This document shows, in pieces, positions 8,745-18,105 of a stretch of DNA of 64,000 bases. Under the pieces are notes generated by a model. That model worked only from the letters and a program-made list of their open reading frames with translations. It ran no database searches and was not told the DNA's origin. How positions within the stretch are numbered: the stretch's first letter is position 1; each line of letters starts with the position of its first letter. The DNA is from Claveliimonas sp034178805 (GTDB lineage: Bacteria > Bacillota > Clostridia > Lachnospirales > Lachnospiraceae), in NCBI RefSeq assembly GCF_050314255.1, contig NZ_JBNPMZ010000004.1, positions 169,935-233,934 on the forward strand, given 5' to 3'. A program made the translations under genes and the position numbers.

Positions 8745-9458
8745 TTAAATTTGCTCTCTTAATTTTTTTAATATTTTTTTCTCCGTTCGAGATACCTGAA
8801 CCTGCGAAATCCCCATGATTTCTCCCACTTCCGTCTGTGTTTTATTTGCAAAATATCTGAGAAAAATAAGCTGTCTTTCATCCTTTCCCAACTGGTCCAG
8901 AAGCTCTTTCAGCAGCATACGGTCCAATACCTTGTCTTCCCTCACCTCCTGCTCTTTCAATTTATCCATGAGCTGAATCTCATGTCCATCCTTCTGATAA
9001 ATGGTCTTGTGAAGAGATTCTACCTCAGCATTTGCTTCCATAGCCATTACCAGCTCCTCTTTTTCCACCCCCATATAATCCGCCAGTTCCTGGAGCGTCG
9101 GCTCCCTTCCCCATTTTTTTCTCAGTTCTTCCTGAACAAGATAGGCTTTATATGCAATTTCTTTCAAGGAACGGCTCACCTTAATCAGACCGTCATCCCG
9201 GAGAAATCTTTTGATTTCTCCGGATATCATGGGAACTGCATAAGTAGAGAATTTAACATCATAAGAAACATCAAATTTATCAATCGCCTTTAGAAGGCCA
9301 ATACTGCCAATCTGGAACAGATCCTCTGCTTCAGCTCCCCGATTATAGAATCGTTTTACAATACACCAGACCAGTCCCACATTTTCCTCTACCAGCTGTG
9401 CCTTCGCCTCCTCATCCCCTTCGTGAGATTTCTGAATCAGAGCGATTGTGTGGTCCAT
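8745..9458 (-). CDS. sigF: RNA polymerase sporulation sigma factor F
   Basis: A 237-residue sigma-70 family factor that starts forespore-specific transcription. Region 2 is clear (NVGLVWCIVKRF, DLFQIGSIGLLKAIDKFD, KFSTYAVPMI), followed by region 3 (RDDGLIKVSRSLKEIA, ELADYMGVEKEEL) and a region 4 helix-turn-helix (TEVGEIMGISQVQVSRTEKK). Identity as sigma-F rather than sigma-G or B rests on its place directly after spoIIAA and spoIIAB. Its ATG overlaps the end of spoIIAB by 22 bp, the usual coupled arrangement that keeps sigma and anti-sigma in proportion. Confidence 0.95.
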   Translation of the reverse strand: MDHTIALIQKSHEGDEEAKAQLVEENVGLVWCIVKRFYNRGAEAEDLFQIGSIGLLKAIDKFDVSYDVKFSTYAVPMISGEIKRFLRDDGLIKVSRSLKEIAYKAYLVQEELRKKWGREPTLQELADYMGVEKEELVMAMEANAEVESLHKTIYQKDGHEIQLMDKLKEQEVREDKVLDRMLLKELLDQLGKDERQLIFLRYFANKTQTEVGEIMGISQVQVSRTEKKILKKLREQI

Positions 9459-9931
9459 AATTCCCGTCCTTTTCCTATTGTTTTCTTCATTCTCACCACC
9501 GTCCCCTGTCCGACCTGAGAGATAACTTCCACTTCGTCCATAAATGCTTCCATGAAGGAGAATCCCATGCCTGACCGTTCCAACTCCGGTCTGCTGGTAT
9601 AAAGAGGTTCCATTGCCTTCTTTACATCCGGAATACCCACTCCATGATCGATTACCTCAACCCACAGTGTTTTTCCTTCAATCCGACACTGGATTACGAC
9701 CGTATGTAACTCATTTTCATATCCATGGATGATAGCATTGGTCACAGCTTCCGAAACGGCCGTTTTTACATCCGACACCTCCTCCAGGGTTGGATTCAGC
9801 TGTGTCATAAAGGACGCCACCGTCACCCTTGCAAATGCTTCATTGGATGACCGGCTGTCAAAGGAAAGCTGCATTGCATTATCCGGTCTGACGGATTCCT
9901 CTTTTTTCCATTCTTCTGTTATTTCTCTCAT
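9437..9931 (-). CDS. spoIIAB: Anti-sigma F factor / serine kinase
   Basis: A 164-residue GHKL-fold kinase that holds sigma-F inactive and phosphorylates SpoIIAA on serine. The ATP-binding pattern is visible: EAVTNAIIHGYEN (N box), VIDHGVGIPDV (G1 box) and ERSGMGFSFMEAFMDEV (G2 box). It is longer than Bacillus SpoIIAB (about 146 residues) because of an N-terminal polar stretch of about 20 residues. The start ATG 9931 follows the spoIIAA stop codon without any gap, so translation is almost certainly coupled. Confidence 0.93.
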   Translation of the reverse strand: MREITEEWKKEESVRPDNAMQLSFDSRSSNEAFARVTVASFMTQLNPTLEEVSDVKTAVSEAVTNAIIHGYENELHTVVIQCRIEGKTLWVEVIDHGVGIPDVKKAMEPLYTSRPELERSGMGFSFMEAFMDEVEVISQVGQGTVVRMKKTIGKGRELWTTQSL

Positions 9932-10243
9932 CTAGTTATCCTCCTCTAATATCTGCATAATCTTTGTCACACCGGACATGGCCAGTATTTTTTTCATTCT
10001 CTCACTGGTATGGACTGCCCACACCTCTCCTCCAAGCATATAGATTTTCTTATAGCGTCCCATGATTACTCCTATACCGGAACTGTCCATAAAACCGGTA
10101 TCTGCAAAATCAAATATGACATAACGGATATGATTTTTCTCTATCAGATGATCCGACTCCCGTCTGATTTCCTCCGCATTGTGATGATCCACGTCCTGTG
10201 GCAGAAAAATAGTCAGACAGTTTTCCTGCACTTCATATTTCAT
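9932..10243 (-). CDS. spoIIAA: Anti-sigma F factor antagonist (STAS domain)
   Basis: A 103-residue STAS-domain protein. In its dephosphorylated form it displaces sigma-F from SpoIIAB. The phosphorylated serine lies in the conserved FMDSSGIGVIMGRYK segment near residue 57. Length is typical (about 110). It is the first gene of the spoIIAA-spoIIAB-sigF operon. I looked for a sigma-H promoter in the 33 bases between it and the upstream terminator and did not find a convincing one, so the promoter may overlap that terminator. Confidence 0.93.
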   Translation of the reverse strand: MKYEVQENCLTIFLPQDVDHHNAEEIRRESDHLIEKNHIRYVIFDFADTGFMDSSGIGVIMGRYKKIYMLGGEVWAVHTSERMKKILAMSGVTKIMQILEEDN

Positions 10244-10276
10244 ATTACTCCCCCATTCTAGAAATTATATGGCAGC

Positions 10277-10310
10277 AAAAAAGGATATACAGTCTTTTCT
10301 GCATATCCTT
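10277..10310 (-). terminator. Intrinsic terminator after the TPR protein gene
   Basis: On the minus strand, AAGGATATGCAG and CTGTATATCCTT form a 12-bp stem with one mismatch, a 6-base loop and a following T-rich run. It separates the valS-to-TPR transcription unit from spoIIAA. Confidence 0.8.
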
Positions 10311-10326
10311 CTCTTTTGTATTTTTT

Positions 10327-11622
10327 CTATTCTTCTGAATTTCCGGTAGTATCAATATTCGGGTAATTTGTTTTCACCTTATCCATCCATACACCGGCAT
10401 TTTCTGTATCGCCTGCCGCCTCATAAGAACGTGCCAGAAGATACATGGCTTCTCCATCATCATATCCTTCGTTCATCTGCATCAGCAATGTCAGGTTCGC
10501 AATTGCATCCGTATAATTTGCCACATCATAATTCTCAATGGCGTTATTATAAAGCACACTTCCATATCGGTCGAAAACATTCTCCTTCATAGTCTCATAA
10601 GCTGACCTTCCGAAGGTGCCGAGTGCATCAGGATTTACTTTCAAAAGCTCCTGTACCATATCCGAATCACTCATGTCCGACTGCAGATAATGCTCGTACA
10701 TATTCATAACAACCTCATAGCTGTCCAGCGTTGATGCTGCGGTCTGCTGCGCACTTTCTGTCTCTTCGCTCGCAGCACGGTATCCCTCCAGCTCCTTTTT
10801 TAGCGCACTGATCTGGGCTTCCTGAGCAGCAATTTTATCACTGAATTTGACCACCTGACTATTGGTCTTCTCTGTTGTAGACTTACTTACTGCCGGCATG
10901 ATCAAAAACCACATAACTGCAATACCGACCACCAGACCTATCACAATATTCAGAATTGTCAACATCCCCGTGTTATCCTTAATACTGGATGATGCAGGCT
11001 GAATAATTGTCTCATTTCCAATCTTATAAGTAACGGTCTGTGGCTTTTCTTCTTTTTTTGCTTTTGGCGTCTTTTTAGGCACCTGTTTTAATTCATGCAT
11101 ATAACGCAGAGTAAGATCACTTGTAGTATCCAGCTTATGCGCTGTCTTCAGCACCTGTCTTGCCTTTGCATACTGCTCCGTGTGAATATACAAAAGAGCA
11201 AGAAGCTGGTAGGCTTTCAGAAAGGACGGATGGGCCGCAACTACTTTCTTAAGCTGGATTATAGCCAGGTCCTCTCCATTCTGTTCACAGTATTGCAGGC
11301 ACTGATTATATCTTGCAATTGCCTGATTCACTTCATCAAGCTTCTCCGGATTCTCCTGAAGCTTCTTTATATAATAATTGGCGATATTGTCGTGGGATTT
11401 TAAATTTTTACTGAGAATCCACTCAACCAGAGCCTCCCCCACTTCTCCCCGGCCGTAATATACCAGACCCAGAAGATTTCTAGCCGCAATATTCTCCCTG
11501 TTAAACTGCAGGCTTTTTTTCAGAGATGTCACCGCACCGGATAAATCCCTTATCTTTGCCCGCTTCAGTCCATCATTGTACCAGTAGTTGGACTGGTACA
11601 CCAGTTTCTGTGTATACTCCAT
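10327..11622 (-). CDS. TPR-repeat membrane protein
   Basis: A 431-residue protein. The N-terminal half has tetratricopeptide-like helical repeats (roughly 13-75 and 115-180, for example AARNLLGLVYYGRGEVGEALVEW and KAYQLLALLYIHTEQYAKAR). A single membrane helix lies near 225-245 (MLTILNIVIGLVVGIAVMWF), followed by a coiled-coil segment (about 255-300) and a further TPR-like pair at the C-terminus (DVANYTDAIANL, AMYLLARSYEAAGD). The topology suggests cytoplasmic and outer TPR parts joined through the membrane. It is the last gene after valS, the sulfatase, folC and a 45-aa ORF. Function unknown; I would not assign more than a scaffold role. Confidence 0.8.
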   Translation of the reverse strand: MEYTQKLVYQSNYWYNDGLKRAKIRDLSGAVTSLKKSLQFNRENIAARNLLGLVYYGRGEVGEALVEWILSKNLKSHDNIANYYIKKLQENPEKLDEVNQAIARYNQCLQYCEQNGEDLAIIQLKKVVAAHPSFLKAYQLLALLYIHTEQYAKARQVLKTAHKLDTTSDLTLRYMHELKQVPKKTPKAKKEEKPQTVTYKIGNETIIQPASSSIKDNTGMLTILNIVIGLVVGIAVMWFLIMPAVSKSTTEKTNSQVVKFSDKIAAQEAQISALKKELEGYRAASEETESAQQTAASTLDSYEVVMNMYEHYLQSDMSDSDMVQELLKVNPDALGTFGRSAYETMKENVFDRYGSVLYNNAIENYDVANYTDAIANLTLLMQMNEGYDDGEAMYLLARSYEAAGDTENAGVWMDKVKTNYPNIDTTGNSEE

Positions 11623-11641
11623 ATTGTCCCCGTAATCTTTC

Positions 11642-11779
11642 TTATTTGCTCGTCTGCTCTATTACTTCCCGCAGAATATCAGTCATATCGGTCAGATCTT
11701 CCTGATATACTGCACTTTCAATATCTTCCACTTCCAGACTGGGCTGGAATTTCTTAATTTCTTCCTCAAAGTTCAACAT
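11642..11779 (-). CDS. Small acidic protein, 45 aa
   Basis: A short frame read between folC and the TPR gene. ATG 11779 has an AGGAGGG ribosome site at good distance and overlaps the 3' end of folC by 14 bp. The product begins MLNFEEEIKK and is strongly acidic (EVEDIESAVYQEDLTD), with no membrane segment, no cysteine and a predicted mostly helical character. I recognise no family. The strong ribosome site and the tight packing on both sides argue that it is translated. Its neighbours do not point to a specific function. Confidence 0.65.
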   Translation of the reverse strand: MLNFEEEIKKFQPSLEVEDIESAVYQEDLTDMTDILREVIEQTSK

Positions 11780-13121
11780 CTGACTTCCCTCCTGTCAGCC
11801 ATTTTTTTACTGTTCCTACCAGATAAAGCGAACCAAGACAATAGACTCTTCCTTTTTCCGGTCTCATGCCGATGGCTTTACGGCACGCCTCTGTCACATC
11901 CGGAATAGAATATACCGGACGATCTGTATATTTCCTGAATACTCCCTCAAGTACATCTGCCGGAACTTTCCGGCTATCAGTAATCTCCGTAACAATATAT
12001 GCTTTTGCCGGAAGGTTCTGACACAGACAGGCTATCATCTGCTCATACTCCTTATCCGCTACAGCTGAAAAAACCAGAATCAGCCGTTCACTCGCAGCCT
12101 CTTCAAAAGAAATATCTTCTGCACTTCCCGATGTGAATACAGCCTTCACGCTCTCCACGAAAGCTTCAATTGCCCCCGGATTATGAGCTCCATCCACAAA
12201 TACTCCCGGGATTACTTCCTCCATTCTCCCTTCCCAGACTACCGATTCCAGTGCCTTCTGCCAGATATGATACTGCTCTTTCTCTGGATTACCTGCCAGA
12301 TATTCCATAGCTGCAATCGCAATGGAAGCATTCATCATCTGATAAACACCACTGTTTTTCAGTCGCCAGGTAACATCTTCATCATACGCATTTACCCTGG
12401 AAAAAGCAATATGTTTATCCGTAATTTCCCGGATTTCAAACGCGTCATTCGCGATTTCTCTACAAGCAGCATGACATTTCGCCGCCTGTCGGCGAATTAC
12501 TTCAAGCGCCTCCGGATTGCTGCCATCACAGATGACCGGCACATTCTCTTTAATGATTCCCGCTTTTTCACCTGCAATCTCAGCAATCGTGCTGCCAAGA
12601 TACTGTGTATGGTCAAGACTGATAGATGTAATAATAGAAAGCACTGGATGTTCCACCGAATTCGTGGCATCCAGTCTTCCTCCAAGCCCAGTCTCCAATA
12701 TCACATAATCCGGCATTTCCTCTGCAAATACAGTCATACCCATACCAAACAGAAATTCAAAATAAGAAGGATGGGAGATACCTTCCTCTGCCATCTCATC
12801 CACCACAGCCTTTACCTTCCGAAACACCTCCAGAAACTGCTCATCCGTAATCTGCCTGTTATTCAATCTGATTCTTTCATTCATGGACACCAGATGGGGA
12901 GAAGTAAAAAAACCTGTCCTTTTCCCCTCTGCCATAAGCATTGCCTGCATATAGGCACAGACGGAACCTTTTCCATTTGTCCCCGCAACGTGGATAATCC
13001 GAAGCCCCTGCTCCGGATTTCCAAGTCGTTTCAAAAATTCCCGGGTGTGCTCTTTTGGATGCTTCACCGCAAATTTGGGAATCTCTTCTATATAATTCAC
13101 TGCTTCCCGATAAGTCATCAT
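11766..13121 (-). CDS. folC: Folylpolyglutamate synthase / dihydrofolate synthase
   Basis: A 451-residue Mur-ligase-type enzyme that adds glutamate to folates (and, in bifunctional members, to dihydropteroate) using ATP. The P-loop GTNGKGS is at residues 47-53, followed by SPHLVSMNERIRLN, the YVILETGLGGRLDATN segment, the SLDHTQYLG motif and the C-terminal FVDGAHNPGAI stretch. Length fits the family. The start ATG overlaps the stop of the upstream sulfatase gene by 4 bp, showing an operon. The first two codons are both ATG; either could be used. Confidence 0.93.
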   Translation of the reverse strand: MMTYREAVNYIEEIPKFAVKHPKEHTREFLKRLGNPEQGLRIIHVAGTNGKGSVCAYMQAMLMAEGKRTGFFTSPHLVSMNERIRLNNRQITDEQFLEVFRKVKAVVDEMAEEGISHPSYFEFLFGMGMTVFAEEMPDYVILETGLGGRLDATNSVEHPVLSIITSISLDHTQYLGSTIAEIAGEKAGIIKENVPVICDGSNPEALEVIRRQAAKCHAACREIANDAFEIREITDKHIAFSRVNAYDEDVTWRLKNSGVYQMMNASIAIAAMEYLAGNPEKEQYHIWQKALESVVWEGRMEEVIPGVFVDGAHNPGAIEAFVESVKAVFTSGSAEDISFEEAASERLILVFSAVADKEYEQMIACLCQNLPAKAYIVTEITDSRKVPADVLEGVFRKYTDRPVYSIPDVTEACRKAIGMRPEKGRVYCLGSLYLVGTVKKWLTGGKSDVEL

Positions 13122-15334
13122 TCTTCTGTGCTTTCCTCTTTTGTTGATTCTACCCAGGATACCCCTTCCTTCGCACTTCCGGTACCCGGTACTTCTTCCA
13201 GCTTACCTTCTTTATAAAGATACTGGCAGGAACTTCTGAAAATCGTATTGCTGGACCCCACCTGGCTCACCACAATTACATCTCCTTCCTGAAGTTCTGT
13301 CTCCGGGAGCTCAATCCTGGTATTATTTAAAAATGAGCTCTTCTGCTTATCTCCATTTACATAAACCTTACTGTTCTTCGTAAAGTTTTGACCATACAAA
13401 CTGTATCCTTCATTCAGATGCGGGACAATATCCTGAAGTGTTACATCCTTGACACCCATCTGCATGTGACCCTCTACAATCGGTTTCTCACCATGATATA
13501 CGAACTGTTTTCCATAAAGAATATCATACTGAAGAAGTTCCAGATCTGCCAGATAGTCTTTAGTCTTACGTCGCTGCTGATGATAATTGAACACCGTGCC
13601 GGAGTGAATATCCAGCCGCTCAAATACATCTGCCATTATCTGATAAGCAGGAATATTACGATCCTCTTTTTCAAGACCAATGTTATCCCAGATTACATAA
13701 TTCGTATTATAGAGATAGCGGCTTTTTAAATCTCTTGCCTCCAGTCCCATAGTCGGAAGATGATCTCCATAAAATACAACGACAGAAGGTTCTCCTCTTT
13801 TTTCGATAGCTTTTACTAATTTACCGGCGAACGCATCCATCTCATAAACCTGATTCACATAGTATTCCCACTTATTTTTCAGCGCTTCATCCTCAATGCC
13901 TTCCACCTTAATCTTAGGATTTTCAATCAACTGAGTCTCCGGATAATCTCCATGTCCCTGGACACTGATACCAAATACAAAATCCTGCTGATCCGTGGTA
14001 TCCATCGCCTCAAGAATGTGCTGTACCAGAATATCATCCTTTGCCCATCCATTTTCTGTAGTCTGCAGAATATTCATGAATTCCTTACTGGTATAGCTGT
14101 CAAACCCAATATTATTAAATACCTTTGCACGGCTGTAGAAATTACCCCCATTATTATGAAGAGCATGCGTACCATATCCGAGGCTTGCAAGTGCTGTAGC
14201 CGCACTCTCCGCCGTCGTTTCCTTCAGCACCGTCTTATATGGATACTCACCAGGACCAAAATATCTGAGATTCATTCCCGTCAGTACCTCAAACTCCGTG
14301 TTCGCTGTACCTGCTCCCACAGACGGAACCTTGAAATAACCACTGGAATAATTCTTATACATCTCGTGAAGATTCGGGCTGGCATCCTCAGAAGTCGTAA
14401 AAAATTCGGCTTCATCTACATCAAAATAAGACTCCAGCTGAATAAAGATAATATTCGGCTTCTCCCCGTCCTCCAGACTTGTCTCACTTTTTCTGATATC
14501 ATCATTATTACTGATTTCTTTCATGGTTTCCTCACTGTATCCATTGGGTTCATTGATACCCGTATTGAATACACTGGCCATGAAACAGTACGGAAGACCG
14601 TAGTCCTGATATGCAAAAGCAATATTTCCAAAATAATTGGAAATGACACGTTTATCCAGTGCCAGATCCGTAAGGAACATGTATGCCCCAAAGCATACGA
14701 CAACGCCTCCCAGCGCCAGTAACCGGTGCATCTTTCCTTCAAATTGTCCGCCGCGTCGCCACATGGATATGACCCATACAACAACAGACACGATTCCAAC
14801 CGACAGTACGATCAGTTCGAATCCATTAAAATAATTGTTGATCAGAGAAACCGCATCCGTAGCGACCTTCAGATCCTGTGCATTAAACGGTGTAACACGC
14901 TTTAAAAGCATATATCCGTTGCATACACCCAGTACCAGCCACAGTACGCTGATGATAATCCTTGCAAATACTCTTCGCCGGAACAGATATACGACCATAA
15001 AGGTCATAAAAATCATAAAAGAATTATAGAGAAACACCAGAGGTGTCTCTGTCATATAATCCCAGGCCTGGAAGAGGGAATGCCTGGATATTCCCTCGAT
15101 TACCAGGTTAATCAAACATGCAAGCAGTGCATGGAACACCAGTGAAAATCGATTCATAAATACATACACCGGTTTCATCTTCTTCGCAAATGCGCTGTTT
15201 CGCCGTTCATTGATAATTCTTTCCCGGCGAACCTTCTTGGCATGCCACCAGGCCTTCACATCTTCCTTTTTCAAATGTCTTATCTTTTGCAACGAGCCTT
15301 TTATATCCGGCTTTTTGAACTGAATTTTCTTCAT
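13118..15334 (-). CDS. LtaS-like membrane sulfatase (lipoteichoic acid synthase family) with C-terminal extension
   Basis: A 738-residue alkaline-phosphatase-superfamily enzyme that probably transfers glycerol-phosphate or a related group onto cell-envelope glycolipid. The N-terminus is basic, followed by about five membrane helices (55-225). The catalytic domain has IIFIQLESY (metal ligand Glu301), the nucleophile region GAGTANTEF (probable Thr343), HNNGGNFYSR, GHGDYPET and FYGDHLPTMG. After the sulfatase fold, about residues 640-738 form an extra beta-rich region (GQNFTKNSKVYVNGD, GDVIVVSQVGS) with an IPT/TIG-like look, ending in an acidic Ser/Glu tail. It follows valS by 21 bp and overlaps folC, so it shares their operon and T-box control. 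Confidence 0.85.
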   Translation of the reverse strand: MKKIQFKKPDIKGSLQKIRHLKKEDVKAWWHAKKVRRERIINERRNSAFAKKMKPVYVFMNRFSLVFHALLACLINLVIEGISRHSLFQAWDYMTETPLVFLYNSFMIFMTFMVVYLFRRRVFARIIISVLWLVLGVCNGYMLLKRVTPFNAQDLKVATDAVSLINNYFNGFELIVLSVGIVSVVVWVISMWRRGGQFEGKMHRLLALGGVVVCFGAYMFLTDLALDKRVISNYFGNIAFAYQDYGLPYCFMASVFNTGINEPNGYSEETMKEISNNDDIRKSETSLEDGEKPNIIFIQLESYFDVDEAEFFTTSEDASPNLHEMYKNYSSGYFKVPSVGAGTANTEFEVLTGMNLRYFGPGEYPYKTVLKETTAESAATALASLGYGTHALHNNGGNFYSRAKVFNNIGFDSYTSKEFMNILQTTENGWAKDDILVQHILEAMDTTDQQDFVFGISVQGHGDYPETQLIENPKIKVEGIEDEALKNKWEYYVNQVYEMDAFAGKLVKAIEKRGEPSVVVFYGDHLPTMGLEARDLKSRYLYNTNYVIWDNIGLEKEDRNIPAYQIMADVFERLDIHSGTVFNYHQQRRKTKDYLADLELLQYDILYGKQFVYHGEKPIVEGHMQMGVKDVTLQDIVPHLNEGYSLYGQNFTKNSKVYVNGDKQKSSFLNNTRIELPETELQEGDVIVVSQVGSSNTIFRSSCQYLYKEGKLEEVPGTGSAKEGVSWVESTKEESTEE

Positions 15335-15355
15335 AGTATCCCCTTGTTTTCTGAT

Positions 15356-18034
15356 CTACAGTTTTGCTTTCATGCTTTCCAGTCTTTCTGTGACCTGAGC
15401 CAGCATCTGCTGATACTTCTCAAGTTTATCCCGTTCTTCCTGTACCTTTGCCTCCGGCGCCTTGCTGACAAATTTCTCATTATTCAGCATACCATTGGAA
15501 CGGGCAATCTCTTTCTGCAGTCTGGTTTCTTCCTTGGTCAGACGTTCCACTTCCTGTTCAAAATCAATCAGTTCTTCTAACGGAACATAAACCGTAGCAT
15601 CCGGTACTACAACAGACACTGCATCATCCGCAATTCCATCTCTGCTGTTCTGAACAATAAAGTCACTTGCTGCGGCCATCATCTTTGCAGGTTCTTTCAG
15701 AAGTGCCAGACCTTCTCCCAGTCTTTCCTCTTCACACACTACATAAATCTTAGCCTTTCTGGAATTCGGAACATTCATCTCAGAACGTACATTACGAACT
15801 CCTTTCACGATTGCTTTAAAATGCTCTGTGATGTCCACGGCCTCAGAGAAATTCCATTTTGATGATGGAGCTTCCAGTGCCGGACTATATTCCGGCCAGC
15901 TGGAAATCATCAGAGATTCCTCCTCCGGAACCAGATTACTGTAAATTTCTTCCGTTACAAACGGCATAAACGGATGCAGAAGCTTCAATGCAGATTTCAG
16001 AACTTCTTTCAGTGTCCACATTGCAGCATTTGCTCCGACTGTATCTTCATCCGCATGATAAATACGATATTTCGCAATTTCAATATACCAGTCACAGAAT
16101 TCATCCCAGATAAAGTCGTATACTTTCTGAAGCGCAATTCCAAGCTCGAATTTATCCATGTTTTCAGTAACATCTTTTATCAGAGAATTACATTTGGATA
16201 AAATCCAGCGGTCTGCCGGACGAAGTTCAGTTGCAGATGGCTGTGTAATATCCTTACCATCTATATTCATCATAATGAAACGAGATGCGTTCCATACCTT
16301 ATTTGCAAAGTTACGGCTTGCTTCTACTCTTTCATTATAGAAACGCATATCATTACCCGGTGCATTTCCGGTTACCAGCGTCATACGCAGAGCATCTGCT
16401 CCGTACTGGTCAATAATCTCCAATGGATCAATACCATTTCCAAGAGATTTACTCATCTTACGCCCCTGTGAGTCACGAACCAATCCGTGAATGAATACGG
16501 TGTGGAACGGAGATTTTCCGGTATGTGCGTATCCGGAGAATACCATACGGATTACCCAGAAGAAGATAATGTCGTATCCGGTTACCAGCACATCTGTCGG
16601 ATAGAAATAATCCATTTCTTCTGTCTGTTCCGGCCAGCCCAATGTGGAGAATGGCCACAGTGCAGAAGAGAACCATGTATCCAGGGTATCCTCATCCTGA
16701 GTAAAATGAGTACATCCGCACTTCGGGCATTTCTCAGGCATTCCTCTTCCTACTACAAGCTCGCCGCACTCATCACAGTAATATGCCGGGATTCTGTGTC
16801 CCCACCAGATCTGTCTGGAAATACACCAGTCACGGATATTCTCCAGCCAGTGCAGATAAATCTTGTCAAATCGTTCCGGAACAAAACGGAGTTCTCCTGT
16901 CTTAATGGCATTGATTGCCGGTTTTGCCAGCTCTTCCATCTTTACGAACCACTGCTGCTTAATAAGTGGTTCTACCGTCGTGTGACAGCGGTCGTGAGTT
17001 CCAACATTATGAGAATGCGGTACTACCTTTACCAGATATCCCTGTTCCTCCAGGTCTTTTACCATCGCCTTTCTCGCCTCATAGCGATCCATTCCTGCAT
17101 ACTTGCCGCCATACTGCTCATTGATGGTAGCATCATCATTCATAATATTGATTTCCGGCAGATTGTGACGCTTTCCAACCTCAAAGTCATTCGGGTCATG
17201 TGCCGGAGTAATCTTAACTGCACCTGTTCCGAATTCTTTATCTACATAATAATCTGCCACGATTGGAATCTCTCTGTCAGTCAGCGGAAGCAGACACTTC
17301 TTTCCTACGATATCTTTGTATCGCTCGTCATCAGGATGTACGGCAATCGCGGTATCTCCCAGCATGGTTTCCGGACGGGTAGTCGCAATCTCCAGATAAT
17401 CATCCGTTCCAATGATCGGATACTTGATATGCCAGAAATGACCTTCCTGTTCTTCATGCTCTACCTCTGCATCAGAGAGGGAAGTCTTACATACCGGACA
17501 CCAGTTGATGATTCTGGATCCTTTGTAAATATATCCTTCTTCATATAACTTGATAAATACTTCTTCTACTGCTTTGGAACATCCTTCATCCATAGTAAAA
17601 CGTTCTCTGTCCCAGTCACAGGAAGTACCAAGCTTCTTAAGCTGGGAAGTAATGGTTCCGCCATACTCTTCCTTCCACTGCCATGTACGTTCCAGGAACT
17701 TCTCACGTCCCATCTCTTTCTTATCAATACCTTCTTCTTTCAGCTGGTTGGTAACCTTAACCTCAGTAGAGATTGCTGCGTGGTCCGTTCCCGGAACCCA
17801 CAGTGCATTATACCCCTGCATTCTTTTATAACGGATCAGGATATCCTGCAGGGTATTATCCAGGGCATGTCCCATGTGAAGCTTACCGGTAATATTCGGC
17901 GGCGGCATCACAATTGTAAATGGTTTTCTGCTGCGGTCAACTTCTGCGTGAAAATACTTTTTTTCACACCATTTTTCATAAAGCTTTGGTTCAATCTCTT
18001 TTGGATTGTAAGTTGTCTCCATCTTCTGACTCAT
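15356..18034 (-). CDS. valS: Valine-tRNA ligase
   Basis: An 892-residue class I aminoacyl-tRNA synthetase. The HIGH motif is present as GKLHMGHAL near residue 50 inside PPPNITGKLHMGHAL, and KMSKS as GRKMSKSLGNG near 525. The editing domain is visible (TTRPETMLGDTAIAVHP), as is a zinc-type cysteine set (CDECGELV, CPKCGC) near 420-445. A C-terminal coiled coil of about 60 residues (from DFEQEVERLTKEE) is typical of ValRS. The gene lies directly after a T-box leader (18106-18401), so expression should rise when tRNA-Val is uncharged, and downstream genes may share this control. Confidence 0.97.
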   Translation of the reverse strand: MSQKMETTYNPKEIEPKLYEKWCEKKYFHAEVDRSRKPFTIVMPPPNITGKLHMGHALDNTLQDILIRYKRMQGYNALWVPGTDHAAISTEVKVTNQLKEEGIDKKEMGREKFLERTWQWKEEYGGTITSQLKKLGTSCDWDRERFTMDEGCSKAVEEVFIKLYEEGYIYKGSRIINWCPVCKTSLSDAEVEHEEQEGHFWHIKYPIIGTDDYLEIATTRPETMLGDTAIAVHPDDERYKDIVGKKCLLPLTDREIPIVADYYVDKEFGTGAVKITPAHDPNDFEVGKRHNLPEINIMNDDATINEQYGGKYAGMDRYEARKAMVKDLEEQGYLVKVVPHSHNVGTHDRCHTTVEPLIKQQWFVKMEELAKPAINAIKTGELRFVPERFDKIYLHWLENIRDWCISRQIWWGHRIPAYYCDECGELVVGRGMPEKCPKCGCTHFTQDEDTLDTWFSSALWPFSTLGWPEQTEEMDYFYPTDVLVTGYDIIFFWVIRMVFSGYAHTGKSPFHTVFIHGLVRDSQGRKMSKSLGNGIDPLEIIDQYGADALRMTLVTGNAPGNDMRFYNERVEASRNFANKVWNASRFIMMNIDGKDITQPSATELRPADRWILSKCNSLIKDVTENMDKFELGIALQKVYDFIWDEFCDWYIEIAKYRIYHADEDTVGANAAMWTLKEVLKSALKLLHPFMPFVTEEIYSNLVPEEESLMISSWPEYSPALEAPSSKWNFSEAVDITEHFKAIVKGVRNVRSEMNVPNSRKAKIYVVCEEERLGEGLALLKEPAKMMAAASDFIVQNSRDGIADDAVSVVVPDATVYVPLEELIDFEQEVERLTKEETRLQKEIARSNGMLNNEKFVSKAPEAKVQEERDKLEKYQQMLAQVTERLESMKAKL

Positions 18035-18105
18035 AATTTCCTCCTCATTGCCTGTTGGTTTTTCACACTTTTAATAAAGGACTTCCATTTCCTGCTAATT
18101 CAAGA

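Noticed and set aside
10244..10276. A sigma-H promoter for spoIIAA
   Set aside because: A GAAT and an AGGATAT are present nearby but not at a spacing that fits the consensus.
12183..13217. A 344-codon plus-strand open frame
   Set aside because: Fully antisense to folC, no recognisable motif and no ribosome site.
16487..17548. A 353-codon plus-strand open frame
   Set aside because: Antisense to valS, whose reading frame is unambiguous.
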